Both the position numbers and the translations under genes were made by a program. Below the pieces are notes generated by a model, which worked only from the letters and a program-made list of their open reading frames with translations, made no database searches and was not told the origin of the DNA. DNA of 64,000 nt from Cyathus striatus (taxonomy: Eukaryota > Basidiomycota > Agaricomycetes > Agaricales > Nidulariaceae): contig JAOVFP010000002.1 of NCBI GenBank assembly GCA_025738555.1, forward strand, positions 1,550,001 to 1,614,000, in the 5' to 3' direction. This document shows, piece by piece, positions 26,401 through 35,739 of the stretch; the stretch's first letter is position 1; the number at the start of each line of letters is the position of its first letter.

Positions 26401-27054
26401 AGATACATCGAAAACACTAAGGGTGAGAGAGAAGCTGTATCATGTGTTGTTAAATGCCCAGGAATGACCGGTGAAGTACTACCCCATCTAGACAAGAATT
26501 ATGCAGTTGTTTTGCAAGACACCGTTGAAATGCGATTTACTCATCCACACACCGGTAAAAAATGTACCATAAAGCGAACCCAGCTTCCAATAGTTCCGGC
26601 ATTTGCAATGACTGCGCACAAAGCTCAAGGTCAGACCATGAAACAAGTTATCATCGATATCGAGAGCTGCAGAGGAACTGAGGCACCTTATGTGATGATT
26701 TCTCGAGTCAAGTCCCTGGAGGGGTTATTAATCCTTCGGCGGTTCAAAAGATCTAAGATATCATGCAGACATTCAGAGGATCTTCGGAATGAGATCAAGC
26801 GACTTGCACAAATCGATTCAAATACCCTTCTTCAATATGAAACTGAAGAGCCACCGTCAAATAATCACTCAATCGGACTCAATGATAATTCATCGAGTTC
26901 AAGCTTATCCATACCATTTCAGCCTAGTACTACATCTCGTAGGGCAGGTTTATCTCCCACCAGCAATTTAAAACGCCACAACACACATGAAAATTTCACT
27001 GAAACTGATAGACATGCAAAACGTCCGAGAACTAGCTCCTTAGAATGTTCCTAA
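20485..27054 (+). CDS. Helitron Rep/helicase (RepHel), intact
   Basis: Uninterrupted 2189-residue frame without introns. The N-terminal ~600 residues include a possible zinc site (C331-x-C333/C334 and C399-x2-C402). A Helitron-like N region (around 690-740) precedes the HUH Rep nuclease: motif FYVTINP (815-821), the metal-binding HCH pair (H914 and H916 in GTLHCHMIVW) and the two-tyrosine motif Y1091-x3-Y1095 followed by K1098. The C-terminal half is a PIF1-type SF1B helicase: Walker A GGQGGTGKS (1658-1666), Walker B FIDE (1736-1739), GDFAQLPPVG, TAHKAQGQ (2043-2050) and SRVKSLEG (2073 on). The tail is Ser/Asn-rich with a basic KRPR that may target the nucleus. No OTU or AP endonuclease domain is fused, so this is Helitron rather than Helentron architecture. 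All catalytic residues I looked for are present, so the element could be active. The start could also be an in-frame downstream Met. Confidence 0.95.
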   Translation: MIQPTSCDSTQVVKMLIGSCMSLSRLFTSSIGNIHALLDAHSLPILSTDIYVCWQVFVRHIISSVCLSTPSGQLCDAVHASGYNGDSICHMFISYIIQSDLNANFIMDVVKSLNIPQADHLMNGMSKSHMLKLLGLYINRFQALPASLPSDSSIFNVLDHLTKSELEDIVSRHGLQVPHRCVNEDLRIIFMKHTSFGLCFSSSFHACKSFSAKFSTANSIVEFQINVLSAIVQNINLIPLRRLLLILEVDYDMSLGRFIKPLKLSLVKFIKHLQHVHGIQSPHESKISDVDIKLNSIRKNWPQLLTDEKKLNLITEFRESTSKEALSTFICACCSGRYFEIEMNAVSTTDINMDLLRVPASLHLQNIPLPINSCSPLKDHLLDPKGIKVADGKVILSLCPECYRRLKVNKVPPLSLINRNYIGPVPSELKELTIIEECMIAQCRARTCIIQLRESNQNLDVPTTQRGVKGHVIVYPQKPSELVKVLPPAIEDVVTPICVLFIGSSLPSREWLQTKAKPLVVRCEKVRKALEWLKSNNPLYSDVDIDYNNLNSLETEFVPPVHIEIMSENEGAETLMSRYDNYEDLLHVPHIISAATSESHLSNAPEDNYSDIFQNIVITDVEAHAPAHELRAAALRHVKQKGGSFIQLPHDPKPVNEFNNPSLLPMIYPTLFPFGIGGPEDSKRLVPLSFQRHIKHLFNLEDRRFQEHYSFLFTVFNIIQRRKALLHTSLKVKKSNFEWVASTFASVSPIAIQAVSERIAKGDLVTANSPSEKKVLELMKHVKTVTAAVPGSAASHTIMRNEIRGLVIQKGLPTFYVTINPADVYNPIVNLLAGKSFNIDNIFSGNESNYWSQACLVARNPSVAAQFFNICMKQFIRCIMGYQPVNGVNINEGIFGVTNAYYGCVEAQGRGTLHCHMIVWVEGALNPQEIKDRIIAHGDTEFRDRLLAFLDDTISNEIPTDPDPNLSVPSTSAHACSVHSIDQGDHVTYEDFMKARQKDLHHLVTQCQSHKHSSTCYKYWKPGEAKECRFGLGKENVVEYSTFDEEKGEIFLHCLNDFVNNFNCTIIEALRCNMDIRFILSGAAAKAVFYYISDYITKTQLKAHVAFAALQLAVQKLGEFNSHEDDLASHAHKLLQKCAYAMISHQELSSQQVVSYLMGFEDHFTSHKFKSLFWTSFEQFIEKQLPSPECWSPSQAEIAHNNTEHSIYSVNSFDSSQNSNEFNNEDSTSQTNSHLESSNTYPPDDEIDVSITTDNSGTLIAKVSQVLDYQLRSSELDSMNVWDYISTVEKIIKPKQHSHSVQMCSRENLVSDSEDDSDAMEETETIQPTPSQSHQKRQYYAYKHNHPEYPTHYTVLRPSGTMYVPVPCGPGIPRRDREQSKIRHARLMLILFKPWRNVEDLRNTNMSWLDSYESFYSTCSQQVRHCIDNMQILHECKDSRDDHFAKMREKNRTPNTHITGRGSHSQVNVNFLGEYSSQEQILEHLESISNCLSQRISSQYANAFDCVEQAELCGMFDNNNGTDETRMQAIDNDLTNTSPFDIIATDTALEDIWRKAYDDRRNMWKQMSAASDIATENSEHSHLSLAPMITNSSEVPDIQIQNYSIIPETDTTTRHCNLAEINHMVAEYTLNSEQSRAVSIIAKHSLKVRPPQLRMYLGGQGGTGKSQVINCLHEFFIRNGQKRRFRLAAYTGVAAQNILGMTLHAALCLNQRAGTGTQTKTHRDLVALWEGVDYLFIDEVSMVGCVMLAQISEALVCAKGNTAPFGGINVIFAGDFAQLPPVGQQKLYSTIDTTKRQSASTHGQKVIDGKLLWLSVDTVVMLKQVMRQSGSSNYQFVDLLQRLHEGRCSDDDYEVLSNRLLESVQPNWNEWREVPIIVSDNLTKDLLNEKAAKAFTEQTGRNLHWYYAIDSREGKPIEDTDLRNHLLGLNSGQTNYRLGRIPLVEGMPVMITQNYDVPGGIVNGTTGTIHSVRYIENTKGEREAVSCVVKCPGMTGEVLPHLDKNYAVVLQDTVEMRFTHPHTGKKCTIKRTQLPIVPAFAMTAHKAQGQTMKQVIIDIESCRGTEAPYVMISRVKSLEGLLILRRFKRSKISCRHSEDLRNEIKRLAQIDSNTLLQYETEEPPSNNHSIGLNDNSSSSSLSIPFQPSTTSRRAGLSPTSNLKRHNTHENFTETDRHAKRPRTSSLECS

Positions 27055-27136
27055 AATATTGTAGTGTTGTCTTGTTCCTGAATGTACATAAATAATAGTT
27101 CTCCTCAGCATCTGTGACATATATTCCTGTAATTTG

Positions 27137-27143
27137 TATATAA
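27137..27143 (+). promoter_or_regulatory. TATA-like box ahead of the accessory gene
   Basis: TATATAA lies 90 bp before the ATG at 27233 and ~85 bp after the RepHel stop, with a second TATATATG at 27160. The spacing suits a separate Pol II promoter for the downstream gene; this is inferred from position only. Confidence 0.35.
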
Positions 27144-27232
27144 GACTTCATCGCATTCCCTATATATGAGGCATCAACATATAACTTCCTATATCAAGTT
27201 CAAGCGTGTATTAAACTCTCTTCTTCTGCAAC

Positions 27233-28596
27233 ATGATTTCCTGCTTCGAGAATCGCGTAGAGCAAGGTTGCTACAGCCTTCTTTGGCGAGAAATTTGTCT
27301 CTCAGAGGCAAATTTGACGCCGGCACTTGGAGCGATGGCATATGGCGAGGATTTGTTCCCCACCACCAAGTTTGACGGCGATGGAACTTCGTTTGGAAAG
27401 ATTAGTTATATCTCTGACAAAGATGACCTTTCCAGCAATGCCTCTCTATGCTTTTTTGGCCAGGTAACGAGTTCCATGCTAGGAACAAAGATCCTTGCGA
27501 AGGGGAATGCTCGTGGTGTAAGTATTACATTATGGTTGTGTTTCATTACTGACTATTTATTACTAGCCGATTACTGATCGTACCCCAGTCAAAGATGCTT
27601 TCGTCCTTGAAGCACCAACTTTGGCAACCCCCCAGCTTCAAGATGCCTTTGATAACCAAATCGCAGTTCTTAGTGAGATAATTGAGGCGGAGCGTGGCAC
27701 TAAACCTCATAATTTTAATGTACGTTCACTCATTAATCATTTAAAAGCCTATATTTATCACTATTACAGGAAGAAGACATTATTACTTGCCTTTCCAAAA
27801 AGAAGCCTGGCGACATGGGAGGTAAACTCGATCTTATCAAGTTTACCTCTGGATTGAAATATAAAGTACGAGCTATATAATATGCGTAACTAATTACTCT
27901 GACTGAATTAACATAGGTGCCATCGCAAAATACGGCTCTGAAATCAGCTAACTTGCCGAAGAAGAAGAACCTACTTAACATAAGCGATGAGAATGAGGCT
28001 AAGGCTGAATGTACGTTACGGATATTCGCTTTGTGCATAAGTTCACTTACATAAACACACAGCTGCTAATGAAACATCTGACAATGCGTCTATCGAAGTT
28101 GGCTCTTTCTATGAGCCATCCGTACTTGATGATTATAGAGGAGACCAATTTCAGTTGGACCGCGCCAAGTTGGTCCAAATGCCATATTATGACACTGAAG
28201 ACCAACTTATTAAGCCAACCGAGGTTCGGAATAAGTTACGCCTAGGTACACTCGTAATAATCGATGCCGTACTTGTTTGCTGGTTAATCCCAGACAAAGA
28301 GAAGAGTAGCTTGGTTAAAAAAGTTGGTATCTTCATCGCTTTTACTTGTACATAAACTGATCTTATACAATTAGGTGTACCAGTTACAAGTGGAGAAGTT
28401 GAAGGTATTCGCGACATCAGATCTCGATGTTGAACCTCTTATTATTGCCCCTTCAACTCCTACCCCATCCGCTGGCCCTTCTACTCCGCGCAAACGAGCA
28501 TCTGAACACTTCACTGCATTTTCGCCTAACTCCCCTTCTCCTTCGAAGAAAGGTCGACGAACTCGACGCAATGCGAATGGCGATGACGAGCTTTAG
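27233..28596 (+). CDS. Helitron-borne accessory protein, six exons, possible OB-fold
   Basis: Exons 27233-27517, 27567-27719, 27770-27865, 27917-28010, 28063-28322 and 28375-28596 join in frame through five introns of 49-52 bp with GT..AG ends, giving about 369 residues. The N-terminal part (1-150) is acidic and mixed. A Lys-rich stretch PKKKNLL lies near 193. The segment from about 250 to 310 alternates hydrophobic and polar residues (TLVIIDAVLVCWLIP, then VYQLQVEKLKVFA), which resembles strands of an OB-fold. The tail is Pro/Ser-rich and ends with basic clusters (KKGRRTRR) typical of a nuclear signal. It sits between RepHel and the Helitron 3' hairpin on the same strand. Plant Helitrons carry RPA-like single-strand DNA-binding proteins; an equivalent role here is inference. 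I do not recognise the family with certainty. The first exon could begin at a later Met. Confidence 0.7.
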
Positions 28597-28885
28597 CTAC
28601 AATACTAGCTTCAATACTCACCACCATGCTCTTCTGTTACCAGTGAATCTGCCTATATGTTCCCCAATTTTTGAATGTTATTCTGTTTGTATTAGACCAT
28701 ACAACTGATCTACTACTTTGTGTACTTCAAGAATATAAATGTTGATCTTCTTTCACCTGTTTAGCTTTGCGCATATGGTAGCCAATTTACGAGAACAAAT
28801 TCTAGCCGACCTTTCTATGCATGACTTATGTATTCTTATTCTACGTTACTAACGATTGAAAGTTCATTCCCTTGTCAGAAAAAGT

Positions 28886-28920
28886 AGCGGGCTTTGCCGC
28901 TTGTCGGCCTTACTGGTTTA
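28886..28920 (+). other. Helitron 3' terminal hairpin and border
   Basis: The stem AGCGG/CCGCT (28886-28890 with 28897-28901, loop GCTTTG) lies 11 nt before CTGG, the classic Helitron termination signal layout. TTTA follows before the host DNA resumes. The decayed family members keep the hairpin as AGTGG/CCACT, which preserves pairing. Confidence 0.85.
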
Positions 28921-28945
28921 TTTTTTGATCAAACGGAGTGTCATA

Positions 28946-30939
28946 GTAACGGCGGGCGCGGTGTCAGGTGACTACGACAGCGGCATAACGATGGGGTTTC
29001 GGCTTGAAAGATAGCGACGGCGGCGCAATAAAATGATAAGAGCACAAGCGACGGCGAGGGGATGAAATCAAGCGAGCGATAGGCCTAGAACCGAGGCCAC
29101 GAGCTGGTGTATTGGCTACAGCCCCACACAGAAGGGTAGGATCCATTTGTGTTGAAATAAACGACGCATCGATAACGACAATGTTACATTTGACCTCAAA
29201 GCACGCAAGGGGAGGAAGCATGAGGCAAATGGATAAGTAAATACAGTACATAGTATACTACTTAAATACATAGAAAGCGGAGCACATTGTCTGTAGAATA
29301 CATAAAAGGTATAGTAAACTATCTAAATGCATATGTGGAGGCGGCATGGAATGATAATCATTGTGACATTTGAATAGCTAATATAATTCTACATCTCTCT
29401 CTTACTGCCATTCGTCCTGAGCAAATATCTCAATCTCTATCACTGTGAAGCCAGATACTCTAACCATAGAGCCTTAGCATCTGGAGAAAAAGAGGTGCAT
29501 ACACCTGCATCACATAGCCTAGTATTTGACATTCCTCACCTTCATACTCACTCACTTCCACTTCCTCACCTTCACAAGTATCTATTGAACTATCTCCATA
29601 TTCAAGTTCAACATGACCCCCTACTAGCACAATACAAAACCCTCTGCACACCTGCAGCTCCCCTTCAACTCGTCTACCTCACAGACCTATAAAGGCTCAG
29701 AGCGCTAAGTGCCTGGCACCCCTTCATTCATTATCTAAAATGCTAAAATATAGACACAAGAGAAAAGACGGAAAGGCGATCTATGGAACTTTGCTTTTAG
29801 ATAATGGTGTACATATTTTCCTGCATTGCTACAGACTAAATAACATTCTGGTCATGTCGGTGATATTTGTTGTGTAAGACTCACTGTCTCGGATAATTGA
29901 AGAATGGTGCAAGTTGAAATTGGGAGGAGATTCAGACCTGGGGATCATTGATGTGGGTGGGAATGCTTTGTCCGTGTCTTTCTCGTGAATTCCTGGCATT
30001 GAATCTCTATTCGTGGTTCATAAGCATCATATACCTGTTTCCAGTATTTCTGATGCTGTGTATACTTTCCATTTAATTCTTGTTTTTCTACTGCAAACCT
30101 GGAGGTATATACGAGTTTGTAGGCTTGTCTGGTCGTTTCATAATTCATCTCTAACTCTCTGTGGTCCTTAAAGCTTGGATTGTATAGTATATGATCACTG
30201 CCTCACTTCCACATTTATAGTACTGTTGCGCCATGCGACGAGAGTAGTTAATTTATTAAATACTTAGAATATAAATCCCAAATATAATAATTCAACTTAA
30301 ATCCCGAGGTGCGAAGTCGGTGGGTTCGGGGGGCACAATTGTCTTCAATTCCAAATTTAGATCAAGTTTTAAAAATAGAACAAGTTAAATGCAGGCTATT
30401 TTCGGTTCGCGTCAAAGTGTTCAAAGTCAAAGTATTCAGAGTTCAATTCAGTAAATTCGGTACGTAGTTCTCGGTATCTAAACGTCTCGTAACGAATTCT
30501 GATTCTCGTCTGGTTCGTCTTTACACACCCTGTCTGTGGGAGGGAAGAATGCCTGGCAGTTCCTGCCGTTTCATTCCCTCCTCGCTCATCTATATACATT
30601 TACGGACATATCTAGTTACTACTTTGGTCTATACTAATTACTAATTTATTTCTAGGTTTCTCCGTTGTTCTAGCCCAGTCATTACTGCAGCCAATTGCAT
30701 GCACGCGCGCATGCGTGTCTATGTCGCGACGGGCGCCCGTATGGGCGGCTCGTCGATCTATTTCCATTTTAGGCGATGCTTATATCATCAAGTACGCGTG
30801 GCGCCTCAGTATCGCAACAAAACGCCATCGCCGCGTCGCGTACTCACATATTGCTTATCTTTTTCTTCTCGTGATCTGCGCATGGGTTGCGCGTGGTCTA
30901 CCGGCTTCATTCCGGGCATAGCTAGTGCACTGTCTGCAT
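28946..30939. other. Intergenic, no recognisable gene
   Basis: A CpG-rich block (28946-29110) is followed by AT-rich DNA. The open frames (for example 28964-29251 minus, 95 codons) carry no motif I know. A stretch at 30410-30460 repeats TCAAAGT/GTTCAAAGTC units. Confidence 0.4.
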
Positions 30940-32060
30940 AGCTTTGCTCATATTCTCGTGTTCTGGGCTGGTTCTAGGGTATGGCTCTGTCTGGTTTCTG
31001 TATTCAACTCTGTGCACATTCTTGGTTGGTCTATGACTCTGGGGGCTTGTCTTAATGAAGAGTGGGATTTCTGTTATACTAGCAACTGCAAAATGACGTT
31101 GGTTTTATGAATAAAAGAGGTATGTATTTGTTTAATTTGTTTTAAACCATACTGATGCGGAGTTTTTATGTTTTTTATTAGTTTATTTGTTTTTAATCCC
31201 TTGATGAGTTATGGGAGGCAGCGCGGGAACTCAGCCCCTCCCCGCTGTGTCCTACTCACGCGCTCAGGTGGAAGTTCCGTAAATTCGGAACGAGAAAATC
31301 GAAATTAAAGTACGTCATTTTATTTTACTAGCGTATCAGTACTATTTTCAGTGTTTCCTGGCTTGCATGTTCATTCGGGCTTCGTTTTTGGTAGCTCTGG
31401 TTTGGTATATGCTTTTACTGCATCGTTTCCGTATCTCTGGCGTTGTAAACGTGTTTTTTGGCTTGTCTGGTCATTGCAGGTTTCGTCTCCGCTCTCCCGG
31501 CACTATATGTGAGTGTATGGGCTTCTCATGTCGACTCTGGCCTCGATTGTGTGTTTCTAGAGTTATATATAACGTTTGGCTTATCTGGCCAAATCAAAAT
31601 TCGTCTCTGTGGCCTGGACATTGCATATATATTCACTACATTGTTTATGCGCTTCTGATGCTGTGTGCGTGTTTTAGGCATGTCTGTTCGATTCTGACTT
31701 CGACACTGTAGTCTTGGAGTTATATATAATTTTTTTGCCTGTTGTCGTGCTTCAGACTTCGTCTCTGTTGCTCTGGTGCTGTATATATATCAACCTCTTC
31801 AATTCTATGTTTCTGGTGCTGTGTATGATTGTAGGTGTGTCTATTTTTTTCTATCTTCATTTCTATAGTCCCAGAGTTGTGTATGAGCTTGTTAGCTTCA
31901 ATTCTAATCGTTTAACACTTCGTCTATGTGGCTCTAGCGTTGTATATATGTTTACTGCCACATTTCTTCATTTATAGTGCAGTGTGTGCATCTTTTCGCT
32001 TGTATGTTAGATTCTGGCTTCTCCTCCGCTGTTCTTATGGCTTACATGTGTTCTCGATTT
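30940..32060. repeat. Degenerate minisatellite-like tract
   Basis: Imperfect units built from CTTCGTCTCTGTGGCTCTGG, TGTATATATG and GGCTTGTCTGGTT recur roughly every 60-70 bp. Because the unit is T/G-rich it holds open frames (31367-31711 and 31714-31977) that look like hydrophobic proteins but are probably repeat artefacts. Confidence 0.55.
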
Positions 32061-32395
32061 ATATTTTAGTTAACACTTATATATAGAATATTCAGGCGCA
32101 GGTTGCGCACAGGGTAAAATTTGCACACTTAACTTACAGCTTGCCTTTGGTACACGCTGATTATTGCTTATGAGCGAGATTTGACCCTGAGTGTGCACAC
32201 ATTAGCTATTTCACCAAAAATAAATATACAGTGGAAAAAATTAAACAACCAGTCTCAATTCTATAAACAGAGAATAGAATGTGAGATTGTACTTTGCAAC
32301 CTAAGTCTACGGAATCAGATAATGTATTTACGATGTGGATCTTTGAACTAAGGGTTGGAATTTAATATTTAGTACGCGAGCGAAGAACCGAGACA

Positions 32396-32505
32396 ACGAA
32401 CCGAATATAAGCGGCAGGCAGCAGAGCCAAAGGTCGGAGCTCAAATACTTTGACGTGGTTGAGCGTGGTTGTCCGGCTCAGGTCCGGCTTTCCATACATA
32501 TGGAA
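32396..32505 (+). repeat. Dispersed repeat R1, copy 3
   Basis: It contains AAGGTCGGAGCTCAAATACT, GTTGAGCGTGG and CCGGCTTTCCATA. It retains CG where copies at 45700 and 42833 have TG or CA, so this is a younger copy. Confidence 0.6.
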
Positions 32506-35118
32506 TTATTTGAAGTATTCGGGACAGAGTTTCCCCTATTCAGGTATGTCATATCCTCGTCTGATCTTTTATATTATGTTATAGCTTTGTTTTATTCCCG
32601 TAATAAGTATGTATTCACATACTTTAACTGGCGGTGCGGGACTTACCCTAGCTCTCAAGCCCTAAGATCATCGAGGTATATCTATCGTACTGACTGAACA
32701 CTTTCTTAGGATTATCTTTTAATAATTCCTTATCAAAATTATAGACACCCTATCAGACCTAAGCAATTCAATATATATATAAGTGTACAGTGGATTACAT
32801 TCTTTGAAACTTTAAGATTGAAGCTTGAAACATGAAGTTTTACATGTTGTTACCTACCATAAATATTCCGATTTGTAGTACTTTCTGCTAGCAGTACCAT
32901 GGTCATACAGGCAAACAAACATTAACTATACACCCGAGATCGTATGAACTGGATTATGATTTTGGCTGCTCTCCCGTATGTGTAACACAACACGACAAGA
33001 AAGAGCGGCATAAATCACCCTTGTAAGTCTAGAATAAATAGTATCCGAGTCGAGTTATTAGTCGCCATTTCATAAATAGGTGCAAATAACTCACGCTGCC
33101 AGTAAGGTAAAGTAGTCACGCTATCTGGAAGTCAGCAAAAGACATACGGAAAGTAATAACTTGAAATGTACAGAGAGCTTCAACATGGCCACTATACTTG
33201 CCAGTGACATTACTTTTCCGGGTCAATCATCGTTTTACATATATCGAAGCGACTCACAGAATAAATATATGTAATATATGATTCCTGGGCAAGTACGTAA
33301 GTTATAATTATTCCAGTGATAATTATCAAACCTGAGAGGAAGATTGCTTACCGTCTCTTATTACAATGTTTGTCATGTACAATTTACCTCCCATCTTGAC
33401 TGTCGGGTTCAAATGGTTATAACTTGTAGGAGCCTACAACTTTCAAGTGACTTACAAGCAGTAAAAGCAGGTGGTAACATCAGCATCAGCATCACTGAAT
33501 AACTTTCACGTTAGCACCCATGCATTACAGTGAAGCAGCTCGAAGGTAAATGACCGACCTGCTTGATATGTCAATAGCGTGATCCAGGCTACCAGAGCAA
33601 GCTCGACCCTTCCCTCTGTTGCAATGCAGCCTGGTTCATGAAGGAGGTCTTGTAGGTCAACTAGCCGAATATCTTGATCAGTCAACATTTCATAGCAGTT
33701 TCTTTAATTCATTTACGCACATTTGAGGCTAGTAAGAAGTAATCCCCCATTAACCCATACTGTCGTAACGAATCCTATGTTTAATGTAACCAATGCGATG
33801 CTCATGGCCATTGTCTTCCTCCAAACGGCCCAAACACGAAGGTTTAAGATTACTCCAGAAAAAGTAAGTTTTTTATTTGGTTGGAAACCTAGTACTCACA
33901 GTCAGAAGCCTCAATTCCAATCATGAGGAACCCTAAGAATATAAAGTGATTAGTTTGGCTTACATTGAGAACTGAGACTGAGCACTAACAGATTGTTAAA
34001 CTATATATGGATTTGCATGAAGTTGACGACATCGCAGGGAAGCATTGAACTGCATAAAATTTAGTGACAAGTTCCTTGCTCATTCATTCTAGATTAATGG
34101 AAATTTTACTCACTAATTATGTTTAAAATAATACCGACGTAGGTACTATATCTCGCAAAGATATATAATACTTTTATCAGGTTCCAACGTGACTTCCAGA
34201 TGTAAGTTATTTCCAAGTTTGCTGTAATGAAATGTTCAAACACCTATAGTACTGTTTATAGTGAACGGTCTCCTAAAGAAAGTCCAACATACCCAGAGAG
34301 CAAGGCTTGCCACTTGACACCGTTGAATATTGTAATTTGTATGTGTGTGGTTGACACTTATTAGTATACTCACTATTCAAATACTGGAATATTAAATATG
34401 AATAAGTGAAGAAATGCAAACTGAAATAGTTATTGAGTCATACAGTTATATTCCGCATGTGTTCAAGGAGAACTATGGTCTTGGGTATTTCAAGAGAGTT
34501 CATTGTAAGAAGATATGATAGGATGGTTGAAAATTTGATTGAAGGAGAGATGTCGCCGTCCCTCTTTACAAACCATTGCATCCGTTATAAAGAGACAGTG
34601 TAATACACATGGTGAAAATGATCAATGTTCCCGTCATTGCAGAATCAAAACAATGAACTAAGTTTAGGTCTATCAATGAAATAAAAAGATGCTCCATCTA
34701 TGATGATGACCCCGGGGCCCGAGGTACTCATCAGAATCCATGCTATGGAGTCTTCCGAACCAGTGTATGCTTCTGACCATCTGGATATATTCCATTTAAC
34801 AAAAAAGTGAAAGCCGATCAACCAGTCTAACATCGCATGAAGTTCATGTATGTTGGGCTGTCGATGATCAATGAGTGTTTAATGATGTATGTAGTGCAAT
34901 TCATGTGCCAATTGCCGTATCTCCAAGTTTGATTCCTGACATTAGAAGATCTGACAAGTAACAATTTCAGTAAAAGAACTCATTGAAAGAGGTTCCAGAG
35001 CCATTCATCAAATCAAAACTATGAGTGATGCTCTTCTCTGTATTAGATTCTGATTGAAGCTTCCGAATAGTGTTCCTTTTTGGATTATTCATGTAATCAA
35101 AGAGCATTGTATGATCTA
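32506..35118. other. Intergenic, partly CpG-poor, no recognisable gene
   Basis: Small frames such as 33506-33688 (-) and 34645-34833 (-) are open, but they lack recognisable motifs and flanking exons. I see no structural RNA or repeat with a partner inside this stretch. Confidence 0.4.
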
Positions 35119-35739
35119 CACGGCGGGTTTTCAGCTGTCATGTACTGATCGGTGATGTGCTGTAGCGAGACCTGTAGTGGATGCTGTCATGTCGATCTTT
35201 CAGATCATCAGTCACACAGAAGTGACATTCAGCTGAACCAGTTTACGACTGTGTGATGAGAAAATTAGTGTGATATATGTGAGAATGATGCAAATGACTT
35301 AAAAAGATGAGCTCGTTTGTTCGATTCATACATGGTGTAGATTTTAGCAGCCATTGTTATTATTTTATTTCTATACTTCATTGAGAAAGATAGGATAATA
35401 CATTCAAAAAAGGTCTAAAAATTAATATTGCATCCATGAACTATTGATGAACTATGTGGTTTGTGTCAGGTTTGTGTTTAATAACTGTAGAGTGTTTAGA
35501 CAGTTCAGATATTGGCAACAATTCCTATTAACAAAGAAAAGTACAGGTTTACTGTGTGAATGGAATACAATAATTTGATATTATCATTAAGCCTATGTAC
35601 AATAGAATGGTCTACCAGTAGAATGTCACTGATACCAAAGTTCTTATTTCTTGCAGTTGTAAGTTCAATTCCTTGTTGAAGTATTTTTAAAACTATGCAT
35701 ATACCTGGCTTCATTTGTTTTTGTAGGGGGCCACACCAC

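Larger units (their letters stand above)
17992..28920 (+). mobile_element. Full-length, putatively autonomous Helitron (10.9 kb)
   Basis: The 5' end is TTCCCGCTACCTTTTAAGG after A17991. The 3' end has a hairpin (AGCGG/CCGCT, 28886-28901), then CTGG (28913-28916), then TTTA, before T28921. Joining the two flanks recreates the right inverted repeat of F4 (GGTTATTTTTTGATCAAAC) with no bases lost, which fixes the borders. Contents in order are a duplicated 5' end, a ~109-codon ORF, 1.9 kb of non-coding DNA, the Rep/helicase gene and a six-exon accessory gene. Helitrons transpose by rolling circle through a Rep nuclease and a helicase. CpG is retained, indicating a young copy. Canonical borders are TC...CTRR; here the comparison supports TT...TTTA, or an extension beyond CTGG. 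Confidence 0.88.
16537..28943. mobile_element. Foldback element F4 (1.48 kb of its own), split by the Helitron
   Basis: The left end TGACGCTCTGTTTGATCA starts at 16537 after a TA. The matching right end lies at 28921-28943 followed by TA, because the Helitron at 17992-28920 inserted 23 bp from the right terminus. The arms fold around ~17,330: GCGGAGACTCTTCAATAATAC near 16765 pairs with 17770-17800, and the tract around 17085 pairs with 17620. CCGTA motifs recur near both ends. It is non-coding. Confidence 0.8.

Noticed and set aside
29400..29490. tRNA-like stretch on the minus strand (GGTTAGAGTATCTGG...)
   Set aside because: A D-arm-like piece is visible, but the acceptor stem and T-arm do not close, so no tRNA is called.
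31367..31977. Hydrophobic ORFs that look like membrane proteins
   Set aside because: They lie in a degenerate T/G-rich tandem repeat; the apparent helices come from the repeat unit.
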